From assembly GCA_030549495.1 (NCBI GenBank), contig JAUIRK010000743.1, positions 62,001 to 126,000 of the forward strand: 64,000 nt of DNA, in the 5' to 3' direction. Of this stretch, positions 10,652-22,489 are shown piece by piece. The position numbers were made by a program, and so were the translations under genes. The DNA is from Nectonema munidae. Taxonomy: Eukaryota; Nematomorpha; Nectonematoida; Nectonematidae. Each line of letters begins with the position of its first letter. The stretch's first letter is position 1. The notes beneath the pieces were generated by a model. The model did no database searches, was not told where the DNA came from, and saw only the letters and a list, made by a program, of their open reading frames with translations.

Positions 10652-12400
10652 GTGCGATACAATATGAAGAGTTTCAAAAAAAAGTATGATGGATTGATTG
10701 TTCGTGACAAAAAATTAGGTTGTGATCACTGTGCTAATTTTCAAAATACAAAAGGAATTCGAGTTTCAGTTGAATGTGGAAGCTGCAGCATCAAAGCCTC
10801 AGGAAGGAATAAAACTATTCAGCAAGCATCCCTGAGGAAAAAAACAAGAAACATTTTTCATCAAAAGCACATATTGTCTTTTTGAATCATACAGGTGACG
10901 CAATTACCAAAAGCATTGATAAAATGAATGAGAAATGTTTAGCCTCTACATGCAGAGTTTTCAATACAATATACAGTTTGGCAAAAAGAAGCAGACCATT
11001 TTCTGATGTTAAAGATGAGATCGAACTTCAAATAAAAAATGGAGTTGACATGGGATTTGGACTTCATTCTCGTAAAACTGCTGTGAAAATAGTTTATCAC
11101 ATTGCAAAAGATATAAAGAAAAAAGTTTTTACTAAAATCATTGAACAAAAGTTGAAAATTTGTCTAATCCTGGATGAAGCTTCAACCATATCTAGTAAGC
11201 CCACTATTATAATTTTTCTGAAGATTGAAGATAGTGATCGATCACCAACAGTGATATAGTGCTGAACAAATATACGTGTAACTTTTAAAAAGTTTACATG
11301 ACGGTAGGTTCAAGGAACAATATTTGAAAAATAATTTGATTGCTTTCTGTTCAGATGGGGCAAGTGTAATGCTTGGCCGCCTATCTGGAGTAGGCATTAG
11401 TCTTAAAAACAGTATCCCAAGATCATGCTTTGGCATTGCTTATATCATCGTTTGCAACTCGTTTTGGACGATTGTGTTGAAGACATAAAACAAGTAAACC
11501 ATTTAAAAATTTTTATGGATAAAATGTACAAAATTTTTCATCAATCAAATAAAAATCAATTACAATATTTCTTCAATATTTCTGTAGAGCTTGGGCAAGA
11601 AATTCTTAAAATAGGAAGAGTTTTAGGACGAAGGTGGGCTGCTTGCAGTCTAAGATCTGCCCTTGCTGTGTGGCGTACCATTATTTTACTAGTGAAGCAG
11701 ATTATTCAGGGATGGCTGCACGGTTTTGAAACAAGCAAGATTTCTCTTGGAAAAAGAAATCGATCTTAGAGTTGAATCAGATGGTTTTAAGGATTTTATC
11801 TTTATCGAAAATAACAAAGTTATAAATCTTCCTCGTCGAAAATTACTTGATTCAAAAGAGATTGATGAATTGTGAAAGTTCAACAATAAAGAACAAGATG
11901 AGCAAATTCAAAATTTGATTTATTTTCTAGAGCCTGATTCGTGGAACATTGAGGATGTTGTTGCACCTTGTAGAGGTGTAGAAGAAAAACTGAGCGAATT
12001 TGGTAAATTTTTCAATCATGAAATTGATATCAATGATTTTCGCGACTACGTGGATAATGTTTTGCGAAGTTTTGGCAGTTCTGAAAAGGCTCAAGTTCCT
12101 CAAAGTGTTAAAAAAGCAAAAAGTATCATCAATACTATTGCTGTGAGTTCTGCAGAGACTGAACGCGGTTTTTCGAGAATGAATTTAATATATTCTGATA
12201 AAAGAAGCCGTCTTACTGTTCAGAATGTTGCCAATCTTGTGATAATCAATCTCATTGGTCTTCCATTCAGCTCATGGGATCCCAATTCTTCGGTCAAGCG
12301 TGGCTTAAAAAACCGCTTAGCTGATGACGGCAGAGTGAAACAAAAGAAAAATAAAGAAATTAATGAAAATCACATCGCCATTTGGAAATATTTAAACTAA
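10652..12400 (+). pseudogene. hAT transposase (KIAA1586-like), broken
   Basis: Pieces in several frames read in the order of KIAA1586-like hAT transposases. 10652-10885 has KYDGLIVRDKKLGCDHCANF (zinc-binding N-terminal part). 10882-11259 continues the core with MGFGLHSRKTAVKIVYHIAK and KICLILDEAST. 11340-11769 includes CLYHRLQLVLDD, the hAT C-x-H region. 11915-12400 ends with SSAETERGFSRMNLIYSDKR and NLVIINLIGLP, the dimerisation block. Frames change near 10880, 11260-11420 and 11770, with an in-frame stop near 11870, so no full transposase is made. Confidence 0.75.
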
Positions 12401-13066
12401 ATATTTTTAAATAAATAATATTTTATTGTGTGTATTTATTTTCCTTATTCGATAGAGATAAGATTTTTACTTTTTCCTTCGGAATATACTGAATCATGAA
12501 ATCTACAAGCAACAATATACATTAATTTATATGAAATCAATGACAACCTAAAATTGTATTTTAGCATGTGTATTCAGAATTACATAAACACACATCTTCA
12601 CGTTTTCATATCAATACAACAATAATGACTCTATTATAATATGAAGGTTTTGGTCAACCCTTTTTATATAAAATTGTCTTAGGTAATTATTTCCTTATTT
12701 TCCTCCGTTCACAGTGGTCCCCAAAAGCCTCAAATCACATACTCTTTTATTATATGACATTTTTTCAAACGTACATATTAGTTCGAATGTTGGAAAATTT
12801 ACAATTTTGCAAAAGAACCGAATGGAGAAAAATTTGAATCCAACCACTGCCTATAAGGGTTAGCTACTTCAACGTTGGCTTTTGCTGCTTATAAAAACTT
12901 AAAAATACGGATAAACTATCTCATTTTTTATGCCTACTATTATTTTGAAATTATTCTGAGAACAGACAGTTTCATTTTAAAATAGCGAAAATTGTTTTAT
13001 TAATCTATTTTGTCTCCTTTCTCTATTATGTTAATTATGTAGCAAATTTTTCAATTTTGAGTAAAA

Positions 13067-13222
13067 GGTAAGGTAAGGTACCGTGGGTGTGTTTTCATTG
13101 ACAAGGCACTGATGTACCGCTTATGTCAAACTATGAACAAATTGGTATCGATAAGGAATCGAATCCAGAGGCTTTCGTGCTGAGTCAATCATCTCAACCA
13201 ACCTGCCATGCCACCCATAGCT
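13067..13222 (-). repeat. tRNA-derived SINE-like repeat
   Basis: On the minus strand there is an A-box-like GGTTGGTTGAGA (13192-13203) and a B-box-like GGATTCGATTCC (13155-13166) at tRNA spacing. A GGTAAGGTAAGGTACC tail follows. It does not fold as a clean tRNA, so I call it a SINE. Confidence 0.45.
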
Positions 13223-13690
13223 GTAGGGAATACGTCAAATTAGTTTTCAAAAAACTTAAGTTATGCTGTAAAAATTTTTGTTTTTGTTGAAGCTCTATTA
13301 ACTTTTTCTGGTTGATTTTTTTTTTTATAAGTTATTATAAAAGGCAAATCATTGCAAAAGGTTAAAAGCTATTTTACTATTTGTAGATTTTTTTAGCTTG
13401 CACCAATTTAGCTTTTAAACTATTTTTGAATGATACTGAGAAAAATGAAGTAATGCAATCTTAATTTATTGTTTGATTTTTGTTTGCACAATTTTATCTT
13501 TATTTTATACCCTTTTTTGAGAGTCTAACTAACTTACACGTATTCTTATACACTAAAAAGAATGAAAAAATTCTAATACCAAGTTTTCTAACTTTAGTTC
13601 TGTTTTACATTTTTGATAGAAATTATCCTAGAAAAGTTATGCAATTTTGATGTGTTTTTTTATTTATTTTTCTCAATAAAACATTTTTTT
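13223..13690. other. AT-rich spacer
   Basis: No gene or repeat boundary recognised. Confidence 0.4.
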
Positions 13691-13700
13691 CATTCTTTAG

Positions 13701-13754
13701 GAAGAAGAAATGGAACAACTGAAAATTAATGAATGATTTTTTTCATTCAATAAA
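13701..13754 (+). other. Terminal-exon-like motif, copy 1
   Basis: A pyrimidine-rich tract ending TTCTTTAG is followed by twelve in-frame codons, EEEMEQLKINE and a stop (13701-13736). AATAAA follows at 13749-13754. This looks like a short last exon with its poly(A) signal, but no upstream exon was found. A diverged copy is at 15948-15997. Confidence 0.3.
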
Positions 13755-14010
13755 ATTTTGAATTTATTTTATTAATTGATATCTTTACCCCCTTTCTAAA
13801 TATAATTTGGAGATGGTGCACATCTATTTGAAGGGAGAAAGTTTGGTTATGCATGTTCCTATTTATAAGTCCTCATTCATTGTTTACGTTAAGCTTAATA
13901 GGGCGGGAGTTAAAGTTTACATTGAGCTTAATTAAGAATGGAATAGAATAAACAAGAGAGGAGTAGGAATTCAGAAAAATTTGTTCTCCTTTTTGGAAGA
14001 CGCTTGAAAG

Positions 14011-14048
14011 TCCGCCCCCTCCAATAATTTCAAGGATGTGCGCCCCTG
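14011..14048. repeat. MITE end, copy A
   Basis: CCGCCCCCTCCAATAATTTC followed by AAGGATGTGCGCCCCTG. Inverted, it reads CAGGGGCGCACATCC, a hAT-like terminus. The partner end was not found. Confidence 0.5.
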
Positions 14049-14245
14049 AATCAATCACATTTTTTTCATATAAACATAGCAGGGTGTCTAGTTGACTCTT
14101 TTCCTTCAGACTACATTCACTCATATAAAACTCTCCAACCTTCAGTTATTTGTTTTCAGTTGTTTTCTCTATCAATCAAATATCCCTTCATCAATTCCTG
14201 TAATGTGCCTGATATACTACTTCATTTTCAAATGAAAAGCTTATT

Positions 14246-14275
14246 CGCCCCCTCCCCCCCCCCAATAATTTTGAA
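14246..14275. repeat. MITE end fragment, copy B
   Basis: A C-tract followed by AATAATTTTGAA, the inner part of the same terminal motif as at 14011-14048. The outer end is lost. Confidence 0.4.
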
Positions 14276-14494
14276 TTTTTTTAAACTAGTGTATATGCAA
14301 TATGCAAATTTAATTAAAATATTTACGCTGGAAGTATAGTATTTAAATTTCATCAATTTTGTTAAATAATAATATAAAGTAGTCTTATAAATTTAGGTAT
14401 GCGCTGAATAAACTATATTTTAAAGGATTGCTTCAATATTTGGTCTCCCGTGGTATTTCCAGACTAGTAATTTTGATAATTGCAAAAAAAATTT

Positions 14495-14533
14495 CGCCCC
14501 CCCCCCCAATAATTTTGAGGATGTGCGCCCCTG
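14495..14533. repeat. MITE end, copy C
   Basis: CGCCCCCCCCCCCAATAATT then TTGAGGATGTGCGCCCCTG, the clearest copy of this terminal motif in the window. Confidence 0.55.
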
Positions 14534-14828
14534 GTATATTATGTATTTTGATTTTAATATTTTAGGAAAGAAGCAGGGGCTAAGCTCGCCTCATTCATTA
14601 TCACAATGAAAATAAAGTCAGTCAATAATATAATATAATTTGATCAATTACAACTAAAAGAGGTATTAGTTTGAAAACACAAATATGTTTACAATATTAC
14701 TTTAATTTTTAATAGTTATGAAACAATTTAGATTTGTTTAATATTAAAAAACATAATTAAAAAAGAGCTCAAATATTCAACTTTTCAGTAAACAATTGAC
14801 AAAACTAAAAAATTTATTCTAATATTCT

Positions 14829-14960
14829 AGGCAGATGGTCTTGTGTTAGGAGCGTAGGGTCATGATCTAGTTGGTTTGAGTTCGATTGCCGATCATGACT
14901 ATCGTAAACATCTGTTCAGCTATGGAGAATTATTTTTCCTTTAGATGCGATACCAACAAA
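14829..14960 (+). repeat. tRNA-derived SINE-like repeat
   Basis: The B-box-like GAGTTCGATTGCC (14878-14890) lies about 45 nt after a weak A-box-like GGTCTTGTGTTAGG. It resembles the 5' head of a tRNA-derived SINE. Confidence 0.35.
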
Positions 14961-15072
14961 TTTAAAGGTTGAATATAGAAATATAATTTAAATAAACTAT
15001 AGATTCTAAGATTTGGCTAATTGAATCAAACAAATATAGGTATGAAAATGAAAGCATATTTCATGATTTTAA

Positions 15073-15204
15073 CCCATTAAGTACCATAGAAATCTGACGA
15101 TATTTAAAAAAAAACGCAGACGATTTATATTCAAAGTCATTGAAAAAAGCAGACGAAGATGAAATCACTTATGTTCCCGAATGAGAACATTGGGACTTAA
15201 TGGG
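15073..15204. mobile_element. Short piggyBac-type MITE
   Basis: 132 bp with ends CCCATTAAGTACC and, inverted, CCCATTAAGTCCC, flanked by TTAA at 15069-15072 and 15205-15208. No coding capacity. Confidence 0.78.
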
Positions 15205-15208
15205 TTAA

Positions 15209-15930
15209 AGCAAATAAATTCTGCGGTATTTTAAAATAGACCGCAATTTCCTTTATAAATTTATATCTCACAAACTGGAGTAAAATGAAGTCAAAAAATT
15301 TATTTAAAAATATCTAAAATAATTTAACAATAATTATTAAAGCCTGTTCAACGAGGAACCATTTGTTTACAAATAGATTGTTCACTGAGGGAACAAAAAT
15401 AGCCGAGCACAAATAGGGTTAAAGAGTAGAAATAAAAAAATATCTAAGATTGATAAGGATACTTATTTCCATTGTCGAAAATAAGCAATTCTGGAGAGTT
15501 AGGAACATGATGGTGATATTAAAGAACTCCCACCTGTTTGACACGGGAGAAAACACTTCATAATTTTTGGTCACTATCTTTCGAAACGTTAAATTTTTAA
15601 GACGTTTGACAATCTTTTATATTTTTATTGACTATAATAAATTTCATATTATTACCATATACCAAGATTTTCCTGTGTATTCAATTTGATACTTTTTTAA
15701 AATTAAATGTGTTCAATAATAAAAACGGGGAGACAACGATGTAATAATCTTTGTGTTTTTCAAAAGGAATGGAAATAATCACTTTTTAATAATCTCTATG
15801 TTATAGTACTATTTAAGCAAAGTAGTAGAATGTTGAACATTAACCTTAAGCTTAATTAAAAAATAATAACAGTAATTTTTATTTTATTTTCTACATTTCT
15901 AAGTTTTAGATTAATCAACTTTATCACATC
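15209..15930. other. AT-rich spacer with one lone piggyBac-like end
   Basis: CAAATAGGGTTAA near 15411-15423 resembles the right end of another TTAA element without a visible left end. Otherwise nothing recognised. Confidence 0.4.
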
Positions 15931-15947
15931 ATTTTTTCATTTTTTAG

Positions 15948-15997
15948 GAAGAAGAAATGGAATAACTGAAAATTTGAATGATTTTTTATTCAATAAA
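15948..15997 (+). other. Terminal-exon-like motif, copy 2
   Basis: The same TTTTTTAG acceptor-like context and GAAGAAGAAATGGAA start as at 13701. Here a stop follows EEEME, and AATAAA lies at 15992-15997. About 80 bp are shared with copy 1, including downstream AT-rich sequence. Confidence 0.3.
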
Positions 15998-16192
15998 ATT
16001 TTCAATTTGTTTTATTGTTTGAAATTTTTAATTTTGTTGTCTCCTACAATTTAGTAAAATCAAAGAAGAATTTTATTTTAATGTATTTAATTTTGAATTT
16101 ATTGCAAGTAACTTATACAGGAGCCAACAAAATTAAAAAGTTTAAATTTTCGAAAATATAATTAAACACAATTTGAAATGATTTATTTCTAG

Positions 16193-18432
16193 TTATATAG
16201 TGACGCAGGGGGGGGGGGGTCAATATGGGAAAATACAGGCCCATCCGGTACTGGATTGAAAAAGTTTCAAAAGTTTGCAAGACACCACCTACCCTTTATA
16301 ACTGTATTGGTACTTAAAAAAACTGACACTTTTTTTGGATATACCACCCTTGTCACTCTATATTTATTTGTCGCTTTGATATTTAGCTTTGAGAAATTGA
16401 ATATATGAATCTGTTTATTATGAAAAACATGTTGTAAAGTCATTTTTTATTTAAAATTTTATCTTTGATTTTTGCATCTACCACATATTGTGGAGAAACA
16501 CTTTTTCCATGTAAACTTTTATAGTGCTCTTCTAAACACAATGCCCAAACAACACAGTAACACTTATTTTCAGGACATATTATAGGTTTATTGTATGTTG
16601 ACTTTATGTTCATGCTTTTACTGTAGTTGGTACAATCTGACATGACAATTTTAAAAAAATTTTCTCTTCCCTTTTTTTAGCTGAATTCTACCTTTGTTGA
16701 ACAATTTTCTGATTTGAGACCACAAAGTCCGCAAATAATTGTATCAAAGGTTTCTTTTCTTATATAATGCCCAGCAATATGCTCAATAAGTTTTTTATCA
16801 TTAACATTTTTCATACAAATTTTGCATTTTTTTTCATTTCCATTCTTTATTTCTTCCGCTGCAAAAAGAATTTCTTTATATTCTTTAGTAAAAAAAACTT
16901 GCTGCACCCAACAGGAGGGTCCAAGTCAATTGATGGCTTGATGAGTGTACATTTTTGTAAGCACGATCTAAATTCCTCTTGGGAATTTTCAGCCCAATAT
17001 ATCTTTTCATTGACTATCTTAGTTTTCAGCTAATAAAAGTAAAGTAAAATTGCCTTTTTCTTTGTCGTATTCTACATAATTTAAAGGTTTTTTTTCAGAA
17101 TCAAAAATTAGTACTAAAAAAACATCAACTTTATCTTCGACTATAACACAGTCATTAATAAAAAGGAGATTGTCCAAAATCTCTTCTGTGTTTGGATCCT
17201 TTAGTGTTTCTAAAGAGAGACCACTGACTCTTTTCAACCTATCTTTGCTCAAAGGAGTTTTCCTGATTAAATTTTTTAGACAAGTTGATTTATAAATTTT
17301 GGTTCCATCTATATATACTTTTGGTTCGTGCTTCTCTTTTATTACTTCTGACAGAGCTTCTACAGAAGTAAAATCTTTTTCATTCAGAGGAAACACCAGA
17401 GCACTATTTCGATTTTCTTCTAATAGAAAAGGATCTTCAGTTGAAAGTCTAACTCCAAAAGCAGCCTTCTCGATATGGACACCTTAACGTAACTCTCTTA
17501 TTGACCAAACTGTCAACATCAGCTTCAGATAGGTAGCAAGCTTCATAGTAGCCTTTCATCTAACAGCTTTTATATTCACATTTTCAAGCGTCAATAAATC
17601 AGCATTCCAAGAGTTAGGATTAGAATAATCTAAGCATAATCGTTTCATCGTTCTAGATTTTTTACCCCTAAAACAATCCTGTGAAAGTATTTGATCACAA
17701 ACCGAAAGAGAAGAGCACGCATTAACGGCTTCTAGATGAGACATGTGTAAACCATTAAATCTCATTTTGAGATTTCCAAATAACCGTTCTAAAGGATCAG
17801 TACCATTTAATAAAAAATAAAGAGGTTCTGTTGGTGTAAAAAATTTTGACTTGGCGGCACAAAATATGGCGTCTTGAAAGAATGCTTGTATATCATGATA
17901 AAGCTGAGAAGGAATAAAAAGATTGTTTGCTTGTGATAAAAATAAGAGCAAGTACGAAGCACACGAGAACTTTCGAAGTTGTTCTGAAATATCAATATCT
18001 GTGTAAACGTACCATGCTAGTAAGCCATCGATTAAATTAGTTTATTATTGCTTTAGATTAAATTAGAAAAAAAACAAAAAAAAAGGAACCTTGAATCAAT
18101 ATTCTATAATACAATATAATTTCAAATTTTTTTGAAAATTTTTATCACGTCCATATAAAAACTAGGATTGAAAATGTTCAAAGAGGTAATTTAAATTTAT
18201 TAAATTTTGATTAAAAAATAATTTTTTTTAAAATTTTTTAATTATTAAATTACTGAAATATTGAAATTGAAAAATGTTTTTTATTGTATTTTTTGTTTTA
18301 TACTATTTATTAAAGGTAAGGTACTAAAAATTTTTTTCATATTCATGTATACCCACCCCCCCCCCCCCCCCACCTGGGCTATTTTTTCCTAGCTTTGAAC
18401 CCCCCCCCCCCCCTAAGTGACGCTATAAATTT
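16193..18432 (-). mobile_element. DNA transposon with G-tract terminal repeats
   Basis: Ends are TAGTGACGCAGGGGGGGG at about 16199 and, inverted, TAGCGTCACTTAGGGGGGGG at about 18425. Each contains a run of 12-14 G on the element's outer strand, then TCAA and a GGAAAA tract. The 2.2 kb interior carries one broken transposase-like gene on the minus strand. The superfamily is uncertain. The protein recalls large transposase-like proteins of fungi and invertebrates (Academ is my best but weak guess). Confidence 0.6.
16440..17995 (-). pseudogene. Transposase-like protein of uncertain superfamily, broken
   Basis: From 17951 downward the minus strand reads FFTPTEPLYFLLNGTDPLER and LFGNLKMRFNG, then LCLDYSNPNSWNADLLTLEN. 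A 125-aa open piece follows (17396-17019) with VYIDGTKIYKSTCLKNLI. Next come zinc-binding segments: CKICMKNV...HIAGHYI and CGLCG (16907-16677), and SDCTNY...CPENKCYCVVW...H...H (16643-16440). The order is conserved-looking, but there are frame breaks near 17550, 17450, 17020 and 16660. A DPLE-LFG motif and terminal Cys/His clusters are shared with little-studied transposase-like proteins. I do not assign a reaction beyond probable transposition. Confidence 0.5.
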
Positions 18433-19049
18433 ATTTTTATATTATTTTTGGTGGTTTAGAAATTTCTCATATAAAAAATGATAGGTTAACATAAAACTTC
18501 ATATGGATTATTTTTGTGATGTTTGTTTGTGTTGTTTTAGTGTTCTGAATCCAAATAGGAGCTCGGTTAAATGAACTTTCATATTTCATGTTAAAATTTT
18601 GCATTAAATAGATTTTTCATCGCTGTAGCCAGAATTATCAAAAATCTAAATTGTACCAAATGAGTCCTTTAAAAAGCTATTTTCTTAAAGATTTTTTTAA
18701 TTTTATTGTACTCATCAGCCATATCTACCCGCTTTCTGTTTATTCATTTTATCCATTAATATTATTATCAATGAACTTTCTTACCAAGTTATTGATTTTT
18801 ACAAGACTCTAATTTTTATATATATTTACAAACTGTATTTACACTTTTTAGTGTATGCATGCATAATAAATCTTTTTTATTTTTGGTTAACATGGCGTGT
18901 GACTAATTTGTGCCAATCTCAATATTTTAGTGCCAACCTGGAGAAAACTTATTTATAAAGACATTCTTTTAATCTTATAGTTTCAATAATACTTTAAAAC
19001 TAATATTTATTTAATTTCAAAAATTTTTATTAACTGAATTTTTTTTAAT
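18433..19049. other. AT-rich spacer
   Basis: No coding or repeat structure recognised. Confidence 0.5.
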
Positions 19050-19051
19050 TA

Positions 19052-20854
19052 CCGTATTTTTCGGACTATAAGGCGCACTGGATTATAAGGCGCAAACTCA
19101 AAAAAATACAAAAAGGTTTACTTGCTTCATATATAAGGCGCACCGGATTATTAGGCGCATTAAAAATCTTAACTTAAAACCAATATACTAGGTAATTAGG
19201 CTAATAGTTTATTGAAATAACGCTTTAATCAAAATAAAAAAAAATTAAATTGCTTTTATTATTCGCTTTGAAATCCTTCAAACCCTTCATTTTCTGTGTC
19301 GGAATTTAAAAGTTGAGCAATCTCTTCGCTCACTGAATAATCAAGTGATTCATCATCAGTAGAGTCAGAATCCTCTCTAGTTATTTCCAAATCATCAATA
19401 ATTCCAGCTTTATTAAAACCGCGAATTATGCATGAAGGAGAGACTTTAGACCAAGCTTCTAGAATCCACTTACTAATGGTGGAGTAATCAACACGTCGTT
19501 GCCTTCCAGTTTTCGTGAAAGTGTGTTCGCCATCTGTCATCCAGCGCTCCCATAGAGCTCTTAATTTAACTTTAAAGGATCTATTCGCAGTAATATCCAA
19601 AGGTTGTAACTCCTTCGTCAAACCACCAGGAATTATTGCTAATTGCGTGTTAATTTTTTTAACGTGAGCCTTTATCTTATCGGTGATGTGAGCACGCATA
19701 GAGTCGCAAATCAACAATGACGGCGATGAATGGAAAAAACCATCAGATCTTTTAACAAATACTTCATTAAGCCACTCGCTCATCTTTTGCTCGTCCATCC
19801 ACCCCTTTGAATTAGCTTTAATAATAATTCCAGATGGAAACTTATCTTTTGGTAAAGTCTTTCGTTTGAAAATTATCATGGGTGGGAGTTTAGAGCCATT
19901 GGCTTGACATGCAAGAACTACAGTGAAGCACGATTTTTCATTTCCTGTAGTAGAAATTGATACCGAACTTGTTCCTTTTTTATCTACTGTACGGTTCATA
20001 GGAATATCGAAAGTGAGTGGAATTTCATCCATATTAGTAATGTGTGTCAGTTTAATATTTCTTTGAGAGACAATTTCTTTGAGGTAACTTTTGAAAACAC
20101 AAACTTTTTCTTTGTAGTCTTTTGGTAGTTGTTGCGAAACAGTAGTTTTTGTGCGTATTGAAAGATTTTTCCTCTTCATAAAGCGAAAACACCATGATGA
20201 ACCTCCTTGGAACTCTTTAATTTTCATTTCATGTGCTAAGATTGGCTTTTGCTTTCAATCTGATCGAAATCGTTGATATACCTCTACCCATTGTTCTTTG
20301 TTCTATTACCCACTGTTCGAGATCATTTTCCAACTGAGGCCATCTAGCTTTGTTACCTCTAAAACTTCGTTTTGTTTTCTTCACTTGTTTTAAGTCGTCT
20401 TCTTGTATCCTCCATTTTCTAACCATAGACTCATTTATGTTGAATTCTCTTGCAGTTGCCCTATTCCCATGCTCTTTCGAATAGTCAATAATTCTTAGTT
20501 TAAAACCAGCATCATATGCATGTCGTTTTGCAGGCATAATTGAAAATTTATAATGAAAAGTTCAAAAACAAATTCAAACTTGAATAATCTGAAATAAAAA
20601 ACTAATTTATTAGGGAAAAGCAATAGCGTAAATAAATGAACCTAGCTTAATTAAAGTAAGCCATTTCAGTTTTAACAAATAACAAGTAAAAGTGAATTGA
20701 TTTAAACATAAAATGAAAAAAACTTAAATTTTGATTGAAAATAATTTTTTTTATGTAAATTTCAGTATATAAGACGCACCATATTATAAGGCGCATTGAA
20801 ATTTTTAGTTAAAAAAAAATCTTCAGAGTGCGCCTTATAGTCTGAAAAATACGG
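19052..20854 (-). mobile_element. pogo-type transposon, nearly intact
   Basis: 1.8 kb with terminal repeats CCGTATTTTTCGGACTATAA and, inverted, CCGTATTTTTCAGACTATAA, flanked by TA at 19050-19051 and 20855-20856. Sub-terminal repeats of the ATAAGGCGCA unit recur at both ends (for example 19063-19160 and 20765-20800). One transposase gene fills the minus strand. The well-preserved ends and coding region imply recent activity. Confidence 0.92.
19259..20537 (-). pseudogene. pogo-type transposase with one frameshift
   Basis: The first frame (20537-20229, 102 aa) begins MPAKRHAYDAGFKLRIIDYS, a Psq/CENP-B-like helix-turn-helix for binding the terminal repeats. The second (20227-19259, 322 aa) continues with FQGGSSWCFRFMKRKNLS and the DDE_1 catalytic core. 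Candidate catalytic acidic residues are in NMDEIPLTFD, LLICDSMRAHITD and KELQPLDITAN, the expected D-D-D pattern. An acidic tail (SDSTDDESLD) closes the protein. The two frames abut at 20227-20231 and differ by one nucleotide in phase. No other break is seen, so this copy is a single indel from coding a family-typical protein of about 425 aa. Confidence 0.88.
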
Positions 20855-20856
20855 TA

Positions 20857-21756
20857 CGATTAATTATGTTTTTTTTTTTGATTTTTTGAATTTTTCACCC
20901 ATTTTTACACAACTTGAACAATCCAAATAAAATTTAAATGCCCTTCGTTTTAATTCGGAATTACCAAGATGACCAAACCTTTTGATGCAAATTTTTAATT
21001 GATCACCATAAAATCCTGAATTGATCACTAAAATCCATAGTTAGATACTAATGTTCTTGAATATTTCATTAAAGACAATGTTTCTATACCTTTTTAAATA
21101 CTAGATATTTTTCTTACACCTTTTTTAATGATTAGATGCAGTTAAAGAGAACAGGATTTTACAATTGAAAAGCTTTTCTTTAGTTTTTTGAATGGCGATT
21201 GAAAAGTGGGATAAATTAGTGTTTATTATTCCATTTAACTTTATTAGTTTTACTTTCAAAGGAAAAAGACATCACAGGATGGCATACTTTATATATAGGA
21301 GAGAAATCAGCTAAAAACTTTCTTGGAATATGCTTATAAAATTTTCTAATAAAGGTTTCTACATTTTAATGATGTTTTAAAAAGATGAGTTCATTTCTCC
21401 TATCTAGATTTTGTATAAAAATAATGAAATTTATTTTGGGGATTTAATCGCTATCTTCACTTCAAATGTACTATGCAAATAAAGTTAGCGCATGTCAAAC
21501 AGCTACAAGTGCTATGCAAATATTGTCAGCAAATGAAAGAAACCACATGAAGACATTCAAATACCTTTTTGTAAAGTATGCTAATTCAATGGGTATATAA
21601 ACTAAACACTAACTTCTAAACCACTTTATTCAATATGCTATTTTCATGTAGTAAAGCCTTTGATGTACTTTTATTTTCAAGGTTCATTACAGAGGTGAAA
21701 TCTTTTTTGTTAAATGTTTTATTTTTAATTTAATCTTATTTGTAACTTACAGACAC
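20857..21756. other. AT-rich spacer, possible 5' flank of LINE
   Basis: No gene recognised. The LINE reading below begins at about 21757, and its true 5' limit is not visible. Confidence 0.4.
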
Positions 21757-22489
21757 ATGAGACGAAAACAAGAATTTCAACTGGATGTGACTGTATCCTT
21801 TATTACAATTGAAAGAACCTATCATATAATTATACTACAAAATTCTTCAGCCATGGGTGTTGAAAACTTAAATATATACTTAAAACACCTTGGTCTCAAT
21901 GGCATTCAAACACTCACAAACATAGCCAACTACTCATACGCAAAATGCATAATACTTCACATTTGGAAAATGGGAAAAATCATTACACCTCAAAACAAAT
22001 AAAGCTCCGATGGAAGCATCATCATTCCAGCCTATACCAATACTCTGGACACCCTCTAAGGTTTTGTAACGTCTGCTTTTGAAAAAAAATACACCACACA
22101 TTCCATTAACATTAACCCAGCACGGCTTTAAATCAAGTCACTCAACCACTATATTAATTACAAACATTACTCCAAATGTCCACCGCACCGAACATTAATG
22201 GTTAAAAGTCACAGAAAAAAGCTTTTGACACAGTCTCACGTACCTTCTCATCAACAAAATCTATAACACATCCTTGCCAAATAACACTGGCTCGCTAACT
22301 ACCTATTAGGGAGACTATCTTTTATACATTACAATGATTTGTTATAACTAAAAACTTCGCTAACGGTCTTTCACAAGGCTCTATTCTGAGTCAATCACTT
22401 TTTACAGAGGCGTAGCTCAGTTAGGGCCTGAGGGGCCATGCCCCCCCCCGTCCCTCATGTACTTGAAAATTAAAATTTAACTTTTTATA

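Larger units (their letters stand above)
9048..12850 (+). mobile_element. Full-length but inactive hAT transposon
   Basis: A 3.8 kb element starting CAGTAGTGGGATTCAGCC and ending, inverted, CAGTGGTTGGATTCA. It is flanked by exact 8-bp copies of CCTATAAG (9040-9047 and 12851-12858). It contains one transposase gene, broken by frameshifts, and probably a nested insertion near the left end. The exact duplication implies moderate age. Confidence 0.88.

Noticed and set aside
13067-13222. True tRNA gene
   Set aside because: Box-like motifs are present, but a complete cloverleaf could not be made, so I call it a SINE.
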